From Bacteroidota bacterium (lineage in GTDB: Bacteria; Bacteroidota; Bacteroidia; Flavobacteriales; Flavobacteriaceae), in the NCBI GenBank assembly GCA_023437485.1, contig JAEZGB010000020.1, positions 1 through 6,028 of the forward strand: 6,028 nt of DNA, given 5' to 3'. A program made the position numbers and the translations under genes. Positions 1-4,675 of this stretch are shown in pieces. Under the pieces are notes generated by a model that searched no databases, was not told the origin of the DNA, and worked only from the letters and a program-made list of their open reading frames with translations. How positions within the stretch are numbered: the first letter of the stretch is position 1; the number at the start of each line of letters is the position of its first letter.

Positions 1-1466
1 CCGGAAGCGTGACATCGTACTCGATCTCACCGACGCTTCCTGCAGGGCTTTCGTTCAATACTACAACTGGGGTAATCTCGGGAACTCCGACAGCGGTTTC
101 AGCTACCGCAGGGTATGTGGTTACGGCAACAAACTCGGGCGGATCCACAACTTTCGAAGTGGTGATTACGGTGGAAGATATTGCGCCATTCGCTTTGGCG
201 TACAATTCCCCGAATATTTTCACGACCGACGTAGCCATCACGCCGCTAGAACCTTCGGTAGTGGGTAACGTAACCACATTCAGCGTGTCGCCACAATTGC
301 CGGCAGGACTTTCGATCAATCCAGAAACGGGTGTCATCTCGGGAACGCCCACCGTTGTCACGGCGAATAGCGGATATTTGGTAACCGCATCCAACTCAGG
401 CGGATCGACTTCATTCGAGGTGTTTATCCAAGTCCTTGACAACATGCCTGCCATAAGCTATGTAGAATCAAATGTATACACCATCGGATGGGCGATTGCA
501 CCGCTTATCCCTCAGACATCAGGCACCTCGCTAACATTCGCCATTGAACCAAACCTTCCGCCGGGACTGGTATTGGACGCACAAACCGGTATCATTTCAG
601 GAACTCCAACCGCATTAAGCGCAACGACGTTATATACCGTTACGGCATCAAATATTTCAGGAAGCGCCTCGGCCGAATTGTTCATTACGGTAAACGACAT
701 CGCACCGTCGGCACTGAGCTATGTATCGCCAAATGTTTTCCAGGTTGGGACCCCGGCCGGAGACTTGGTGCCGTCAGTCACAGGAAATGTCAACAGTTAT
801 TCAATTCAACCTGCGCTTCCTGCCGGGCTGAGTTTTTCAGCATCGACAGGCGTAATTACGGGCACACCAACCCAGGCAGCGGCGATGGCAAATTACACCG
901 TTACGGCCACGAATTCAGGTGGAAATGCAACATTTGAAATTGTAATAACCGTTTTGGAGGCGGCGCCGATGGCATTGAGCTACCCTTCGCCCAACGTTTA
1001 CCAGGCAAACAGCGAAATCGACCCACTTTATCCGACAGTCACGGGCAATGTCACGCATTATACGGTAGAACCTTCTTTGCCTGAAGGGCTGGTGCTTAAT
1101 GAACTTACCGGTGTGATTTCGGGAACCCCGCTGGTAACTTCGCCTGAAACAGCATACACGGTTACCGCCCATAACAGCGGGGGAAGCGTAAGTTTTGATG
1201 TTCGGATTACAGTGGAAGAGGAATTGGGAGTGCCGCAAAATCCATTGGATGCAGTGTCAATCTATCCAAATCCTTTTGCCGAGGTGATTTACCTCAATTC
1301 CAACAAACAAATCGAATACATGCTATTTGCAGCCGATGGAAAGTTGATCCAGACCGGTTTAACGCAACAAGGCAAGATTGAATTTGAGGGATTGGCTGCA
1401 GGTACCTACATGCTGGTGATGACACATGAAAACAAGACGGTCACCAAAAAGATCGTCAGGAAATAA
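1..1466 (+). CDS. Secreted multi-Ig-repeat surface protein with T9SS type A sorting domain (5' partial)
   Basis: This is the 3' part of a gene for a large exported protein. The frame is open from base 3. A GTG at base 9 could be taken as a start, but it lies inside the first repeat: the codons before it read Gly-Ser, matching the GNV that opens the other repeats. The true start is therefore upstream of the window. The visible 487 residues hold five tandem putative-Ig repeats of the He_PIG type, each with LPxGL, TG(V/I)I(S/T)GTP and a later YxVTAxNSGGS-like strand. A linker, residues 403-416 counted from the GTG, leads into a C-terminal sorting domain starting SIYPNPF and ending in Lys/Arg-rich KKIVRK. 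In this family the tail directs passage through the outer membrane by T9SS and is then removed. The repeats probably act as a stalk or in adhesion or glycan binding, which is inference. No enzymatic domain is visible. The stop is TAA at 1464-1466. Confidence 0.9.
   Translation, partial: GSVTSYSISPTLPAGLSFNTTTGVISGTPTAVSATAGYVVTATNSGGSTTFEVVITVEDIAPFALAYNSPNIFTTDVAITPLEPSVVGNVTTFSVSPQLPAGLSINPETGVISGTPTVVTANSGYLVTASNSGGSTSFEVFIQVLDNMPAISYVESNVYTIGWAIAPLIPQTSGTSLTFAIEPNLPPGLVLDAQTGIISGTPTALSATTLYTVTASNISGSASAELFITVNDIAPSALSYVSPNVFQVGTPAGDLVPSVTGNVNSYSIQPALPAGLSFSASTGVITGTPTQAAAMANYTVTATNSGGNATFEIVITVLEAAPMALSYPSPNVYQANSEIDPLYPTVTGNVTHYTVEPSLPEGLVLNELTGVISGTPLVTSPETAYTVTAHNSGGSVSFDVRITVEEELGVPQNPLDAVSIYPNPFAEVIYLNSNKQIEYMLFAADGKLIQTGLTQQGKIEFEGLAAGTYMLVMTHENKTVTKKIVRK
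3..263 (+). repeat. He_PIG-type Ig repeat 1 (5' end at or beyond window edge)
   Basis: First visible copy of the protein repeat. It contains LPAGL (codons from base 36), TGVISGTPT and the ATNSGGSTTFEV strand, then the linker with AYNSPN and PLEPSVV. It begins with Gly-Ser-Val where other copies have Gly-Asn-Val, so the array may continue upstream of the window. Confidence 0.82.
264..521 (+). repeat. He_PIG-type Ig repeat 2
   Basis: Second copy, 86 residues. It opens with GNVTTFSV, has LPAGL (from base 297), TGVISGTPT and ASNSGGSTSFEV, and ends with a divergent linker (YVESNVY, then PLIPQTS). It is similar to repeat 1 in protein but clearly different in DNA at silent positions, so it is not a recent duplication. 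Confidence 0.82.
522..782 (+). repeat. He_PIG-type Ig repeat 3 (most divergent copy)
   Basis: Third copy, 87 residues. It opens with GTSLTFAI instead of GNVxxYxV and has LPPGL (from base 555) and TGIISGTPT. The usual NSGGSxxFE strand is replaced by NISGSASAE. The linker YVSPNVF and PLVPSVT-like end return to consensus. Confidence 0.8.
783..1043 (+). repeat. He_PIG-type Ig repeat 4
   Basis: Fourth copy, 87 residues. It has GNVNSYSI, LPAGL (from base 816), TGVITGTPT and ATNSGGNATFEI, then the linker YPSPNVY and PLYPTVT. It is close to the consensus of the array. Confidence 0.82.
1044..1214 (+). repeat. He_PIG-type Ig repeat 5 (last, without the downstream linker)
   Basis: Fifth copy. It has GNVTHYTV, LPEGL (from base 1077), TGVISGTPL and AHNSGGSVSFDV, ending at ITV. 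The Y-SPNV linker that follows the other copies is absent. A short acidic and Pro-containing segment (EEELGVPQNP) leads directly into the sorting domain. Confidence 0.82.
1254..1463 (+). other. T9SS type A C-terminal sorting domain (Por_Secre_tail)
   Basis: About 70 residues with the usual order of this tail: V-SIYPNPF at the start, a central FAADGKLIQTG strand pair, the GLAAGTYMLVM segment and a basic KKIVRK end. The family is the signal recognised by the type IX secretion system of Bacteroidota. This is the main evidence for both the organism group and the surface location of the protein. Confidence 0.9.
1456..1466. other. Tail-to-tail overlap of convergent genes
   Basis: The + strand surface-protein gene ends with TAA at 1464-1466. 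The - strand rfbD ends with TGA read at 1458-1456. The two coding regions therefore share 11 bp, and no non-coding spacer separates the transcription units. The last codons of each gene are read on opposite strands of the same bases. Confidence 0.9.
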
Positions 1467-2295
1467 TACCGTGAATCGCGTCCTGCCACTGCCGAATCAC
1501 CAGCCCAAAGGTTTCGATGATTTTGGACTTGTCCAAGACGCTGTACCGGGGCCGAGTGGCGGCGGTGGGAAAGGCCGATGTGGGAACGGGTTGCAGATCA
1601 ATGGCAATGCTGTTTTTCACAAAGATCTCCTTTGCGAAATCAAACCAGGTGGCCTCGCCAAGATTGCTGTAGTGATATGTGCCGAAAGCGTCGCTGCCTG
1701 ATTTGATAATCTGGATCAACGCCGATGCCAGGTCCGGTGCGAATGTTGGTGTTCCGCGCTGGTCGTTAACAATGGTAAGGCTGTCCTTTTCCCTTGCAAG
1801 CCTCAGCATGGTTTTGTAAAAGTTATTGCCAAAATCTGAATACACCCAGGAAGTCCTGACAATAAAATGTTTCGGGGTTTTGGCCGCGTTGAATTCACCG
1901 GCAAGTTTGCTGGTTCCGTAAACATTGAGCGGATTTGGCGTATCCTTTTCAGTATAGGGCGACGATTGGCTTCCGTCAAAAACAAAGTCAGTTGATATTT
2001 GGATGAGCGTGCAACCGGAATGCAAACAGGCGGCGGCCAGGTTCGCCACTCCATCGGCATTGACCTTAAAAGCAATTTCAGGCTCGATTTCAGCTTTGTC
2101 CACGGCGGTATAAGCAGCGGTATTGATACAAAAGTCAGGTCGGTAACGGTCAAATTTCTCCAAAACCATCGCCGCGTCACAAATATCCAGCTCGCCCGAA
2201 GTAACGAAGATGAATTCTATCCCTGTATGGAATTGCGCTGTTTGCCGAAGCGCCTGGCCGAGCTGCCCGTTGCCGCCGGTCACCAGGACTACCAT
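1456..2295 (-). CDS. rfbD: dTDP-4-dehydrorhamnose reductase
   Basis: RfbD/RmlD catalyses the last step of dTDP-L-rhamnose synthesis, the NAD(P)H-dependent reduction of dTDP-4-dehydro-L-rhamnose, in the cytoplasm. The 279-residue product is an extended short-chain dehydrogenase. It has the N-terminal nucleotide-binding TGGNGQLG (residues 6-13), STDFVFDG (101-108) with Thr102, and the YGTSK catalytic pair Tyr126/Lys130. Further on are RTSWVYS (147-153) and NDQRGTPTFAPDLA (177-190), with ATRPRYSVLDKSKI near the C-terminus. Thr, Tyr and Lys keep the spacing of characterised RmlD enzymes, and the length is normal. The ATG overlaps the end of rfbC by 7 nt (ATGGTAG), so translation is probably coupled. 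No Shine-Dalgarno is seen. It is the last gene of the unit, and its TGA overlaps the end of the convergent + strand gene by 11 bp. Confidence 0.96.
   Translation of the reverse strand: MVVLVTGGNGQLGQALRQTAQFHTGIEFIFVTSGELDICDAAMVLEKFDRYRPDFCINTAAYTAVDKAEIEPEIAFKVNADGVANLAAACLHSGCTLIQISTDFVFDGSQSSPYTEKDTPNPLNVYGTSKLAGEFNAAKTPKHFIVRTSWVYSDFGNNFYKTMLRLAREKDSLTIVNDQRGTPTFAPDLASALIQIIKSGSDAFGTYHYSNLGEATWFDFAKEIFVKNSIAIDLQPVPTSAFPTAATRPRYSVLDKSKIIETFGLVIRQWQDAIHGIIS
2289..2295 (-). promoter_or_regulatory. rfbC/rfbD stop-start overlap (ATGGTAG), likely translational coupling
   Basis: The rfbD ATG and the rfbC TAG lie within the same seven bases in different frames. No Shine-Dalgarno precedes the ATG (upstream is a C/G-rich stretch inside rfbC), so ribosomes finishing rfbC probably re-initiate here. 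Confidence 0.65.
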
Positions 2296-2837
2296 GCGGG
2301 GCGGGCGTTTTGAAGGTTGGGAAGATCCAAGTCTTTATCGCTGACAAGGGGCACATCGGCTATCATCCAGTCAATCGCAAGATCCGGGCAATCAAAGCGG
2401 ATTCCGCCCTCGGCTTCGCGATTGTAAAAGTTGTCGCATTTGTAGGCAAAAACCGCCGATTCACTCAGGACTGAAAATCCGTGGGCAAAACCACGCGGAA
2501 CAAATAATTGCCGATTGTTTTCGGCCGAGAGCCTTACCGCCACATGCCGCCCAAATGTTGATGAGCCTGGCCTGATATCGACCGCGACATCCAGCACTTC
2601 ACCCTGGATCACACGTACCAGTTTAGCCTGCGCAAACTCTCCGGTTTGATAATGCAACCCGCGAACGACCCCGCGCGTGGAAAAGGATTGGTTGTCCTGG
2701 ACAAAGCGTACGGCCGCGCCCACAGCCTGGTCAAATGTGCGCTGATTGTAACTTTCCATAAAGTAACCGCGGCTGTCGCCAACCACATTGGGTTCAAGGA
2801 TTACGCAGCCGCTGATATCGGTTTGGATCACTTGCAT
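2289..2837 (-). CDS. rfbC: dTDP-4-dehydrorhamnose 3,5-epimerase
   Basis: RfbC/RmlC converts dTDP-4-dehydro-6-deoxy-D-glucose to dTDP-4-dehydro-L-rhamnose by epimerising C3 and C5. It is a cofactor-free cupin that usually works as a dimer. The 182-residue product matches the family length. Visible signatures are DSRGYFMESY (21-30), FVQDNQSFS (45-53), RGLHYQ (59-64) with the catalytic base His62, and Lys72 in AKLVRV. They continue with G-EVLDVAVDIR (79-89), the VPRGFAHGF loop (113-121) with His119, and YKCDNFYN (132-139) with catalytic Tyr132 and Tyr138. Active-site residues all appear intact. The start ATG shares one base with the rfbA stop (TGATG) and the TAG stop lies inside the rfbD start region, so all three rfb genes are likely co-translated. 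Confidence 0.96.
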   Translation of the reverse strand: MQVIQTDISGCVILEPNVVGDSRGYFMESYNQRTFDQAVGAAVRFVQDNQSFSTRGVVRGLHYQTGEFAQAKLVRVIQGEVLDVAVDIRPGSSTFGRHVAVRLSAENNRQLFVPRGFAHGFSVLSESAVFAYKCDNFYNREAEGGIRFDCPDLAIDWMIADVPLVSDKDLDLPNLQNARPAW

Positions 2838-2839
2838 CA
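2835..2839 (-). promoter_or_regulatory. rfbA/rfbC stop-start overlap (TGATG), likely translational coupling
   Basis: The rfbA TGA and the rfbC ATG share one base, the classic termination-reinitiation arrangement. It supports the two starts chosen and equal expression of the two enzymes. Confidence 0.68.
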
Positions 2840-3694
2840 GATCAGGCTTAAAAGATGGGTTCCGTAGCCGCTTTTGAGCAAGGGTAACGCAAGGGTACGC
2901 AGTTGATCCGAATCAATAAATCCCATGCGGAAGGCCGCTTCTTCAATGGCGCCAATTTTCAATCCCTGCCGCTCCTCAATGACCTGCACGAACTGTGAAG
3001 CCTGCATCAGTGAATTGAAAGTTCCGGTATCAAGCCATGCGGTTCCGCGATCCAGAATAGAAACCTTTAGTTTGCCGCGTTTAAGATATTCGCGGTTTAC
3101 ATCGGTAATTTCAAGTTCGCCGCGATGACTGGGCCGGATTGATGCCGCGATGGCCACAACATCGTTGTCGTAAAAATAGATTCCAGGAACGGCGTAATTG
3201 GATTTGGGCACCGACGGCTTTTCCTCTATAGACAGCACGCGGCCTTCGCCGTCAAATTCAACCACGCCATACCGCTCGGGATCAAGAACATGGTACGCGT
3301 AAATGATTCCACCGTCAGGGTCGTTATTGGCCTGCAAAAGATCAGCAAGACCGGTCCCGTAAAAAATGTTGTCGCCCAACACCAATGCTACCTTGTCGTT
3401 GCCGATAAATTCGCGGCCGATGATAAAGGCTTCGGCCAGGCCGTTGGGATGTTCCTGCTCGGCGTATTCAAAACGGCAGCCCAGTTGGCTTCCGTCGCCC
3501 AAAAGTTTTTGAAACAAGGGCAGATCATGCGGAGTGGAGATGATAAGTACTTCGCGGATCCCGGCCCATAGCAATGTCGAAAGCGGATAATAGATCATCG
3601 GCTTGTCATAGATAGGCATCAATTGCTTGCTCACCGCCAAAGTAAGCGGATGCAATCTCGTTCCCGAACCACCTGCAAGCAAAATACCCTTCAT
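2837..3694 (-). CDS. rfbA: Glucose-1-phosphate thymidylyltransferase
   Basis: RfbA/RmlA joins dTTP and glucose-1-phosphate to give dTDP-glucose and pyrophosphate, the committed and normally feedback-inhibited step of dTDP-rhamnose synthesis. The 285-residue protein shows the sugar nucleotidyltransferase signature GGSGTRLHP (8-16) with Lys23 and YDKPMIYYPL (29-38). The thymine-pocket loop has Gln80 and Gly85, followed by LVLGDNIFYG (104-113) with metal-binding Asp108. Also present are GVVEFD (143-148), IEEKP (156-160), YAVPGIYFYD (167-176), GELEITDVN (192-200) and WLDTG (220-224) with Asp222. The C-terminal FRMGFID and LKSGYGTHLL segments are typical of full-length RmlA. The loop reads QEHPNGLAEAF where enterobacterial enzymes have QPSPDGLAQAF, a conservative variation. 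The ATG lies 2 nt after the stop of the Wzz-like gene (TGATCATG), without a Shine-Dalgarno. Confidence 0.96.
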   Translation of the reverse strand: MKGILLAGGSGTRLHPLTLAVSKQLMPIYDKPMIYYPLSTLLWAGIREVLIISTPHDLPLFQKLLGDGSQLGCRFEYAEQEHPNGLAEAFIIGREFIGNDKVALVLGDNIFYGTGLADLLQANNDPDGGIIYAYHVLDPERYGVVEFDGEGRVLSIEEKPSVPKSNYAVPGIYFYDNDVVAIAASIRPSHRGELEITDVNREYLKRGKLKVSILDRGTAWLDTGTFNSLMQASQFVQVIEERQGLKIGAIEEAAFRMGFIDSDQLRTLALPLLKSGYGTHLLSLI

Positions 3695-3696
3695 GA

Positions 3697-4674
3697 TCAG
3701 GCGTTTTGATATTTAATGGATTGTGTGCGATAGAACTTCCTGAAACGGTTGATTGCAATGAAGATCGCGATAAAAACCAGCGGAAGCACAAACTTCAACT
3801 TGCCGTTCACCGATTTCTTGTTTTCAATGTTCAGGATTGTGGAGTTTTCCTTGACAATTTTATCCAGGCTTACCAGGTCAATACGATGGTTGCCCTGCTC
3901 GCGTATCAGGTCGTCCTTGGTCTTGAGCACGTCATTGAGCTGCGTGTTCTCATTGATGTAAACCAGGTTTCCGGATTTGCCATCGGACGATGATTTCCCA
4001 ATCGCGTCCAAAACCGCGTCAATTTGCTTTAAAGTGGCCTCGTTGGCCGCGATCTTTTGGTTGATGTTGTTTACATATTCCTTTTGAATCTGACGGAAAA
4101 ACTCGCTGTTGTTGATATAGTTCATCAGCGGGTCCAAAGTTGTGGCCCTGTCCGTTGTTCGGCGGGTGGAAAAAGTAATGATGTGATAGTTATAATGTTT
4201 GCTGGTAATAGGCTCTTCGATCACTTTCTTTATGTCGCCATTTTCTGACATCAGCTTCAAAAGTTCAAAATTGCGGTCGCCCTGGCCCACGAAACGGTAA
4301 ACATCAATCACGGGCTTGATCTCCATTTCAAGTAACCTGTCGGGCTTGGTAAACCCTGCGGCCTTAAGGAACATCGTATCGCGTTCCCGGATCTTGGCCT
4401 CAAGCAATTTGACCTTGCCGTACATGTAATCAACGCTTCCAAAATGTGGCGAAACAATAACCTGGTGGTCATAGGTCCGTTGAACACGGTCAAGGTAAAA
4501 TCCCAACGCCACACCTACCACCAGAAGAATCCCGATGATCACCGCGTTGCGTACAAAAAATCGTATTGTCCTGAATATCAAAAAATTGATCTTATCGAAA
4601 AAATTTGAAAGGTTCCGTCCGATTGAGGAAAGGTCCAGTTCTTCGTCATCCACTCTTCTGGAAGTTTGGCTCAT
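3697..4674 (-). CDS. Wzz-like polysaccharide chain-length/co-polymerase protein
   Basis: Probably an inner-membrane protein that sets chain length or assists export of a surface polysaccharide. From the ATG at 4674 it has 325 residues. An acidic cytoplasmic N-terminus (RRVDDEELDLSSIG) precedes a first membrane helix at about 44-61 (NAVIIGILLVVGVALGFYL). A long periplasmic part follows, with a charged, probably coiled-coil region at about 195-275, then a second helix at about 295-309 (FVLPLVFIAIFIAI) and a basic tail. This two-helix topology is that of Wzz/polysaccharide co-polymerases. There is no Walker motif or tyrosine-kinase domain, and the proline-rich motif usual near the second helix is reduced to one proline. 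An alternative start at 4701 adds nine residues and overlaps the upstream gene. I prefer 4674, which sits one base after that gene's stop and begins with a hydrophilic MSQTSRR typical of such proteins. Family assignment rests on topology and context. Confidence 0.72.
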   Translation of the reverse strand: MSQTSRRVDDEELDLSSIGRNLSNFFDKINFLIFRTIRFFVRNAVIIGILLVVGVALGFYLDRVQRTYDHQVIVSPHFGSVDYMYGKVKLLEAKIRERDTMFLKAAGFTKPDRLLEMEIKPVIDVYRFVGQGDRNFELLKLMSENGDIKKVIEEPITSKHYNYHIITFSTRRTTDRATTLDPLMNYINNSEFFRQIQKEYVNNINQKIAANEATLKQIDAVLDAIGKSSSDGKSGNLVYINENTQLNDVLKTKDDLIREQGNHRIDLVSLDKIVKENSTILNIENKKSVNGKLKFVLPLVFIAIFIAINRFRKFYRTQSIKYQNA

Positions 4675-4675
4675 C

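Noticed and set aside
9..11. GTG as the start of the surface protein
   Set aside because: It lies inside the first Ig repeat, codes for the Val of the conserved G-x-V opening, and no signal peptide follows.
1..1214. CRISPR or mobile-element interpretation of the repeated DNA
   Set aside because: The repeats are in-frame protein repeats with a period of about 260 bases and diverged silent sites. There are no short identical repeats with spacers, no terminal inverted repeats and no transposase.
915..1238. Minus-strand open frame of 107 codons inside the Ig-repeat gene
   Set aside because: It is antisense to a clear repeat protein, its translation is rich in Arg/Cys with no domain, and it is explained by the codon use of the repeats.
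1436..1473. Possible terminator hairpin (ACGGT paired with ACCGT) near the convergent stops
   Set aside because: The stem is only about five pairs with a loop of over 20 bases and there is no T tract on either side.
1426..1701. Plus-strand open frame over the end of the surface-protein gene and rfbD
   Set aside because: It lies antisense to conserved rfbD sequence and shows no recognisable domain or start signal.
1803..2180. Second minus-strand frame within rfbD
   Set aside because: It is a shadow in another frame of rfbD, whose own frame carries all reductase motifs.
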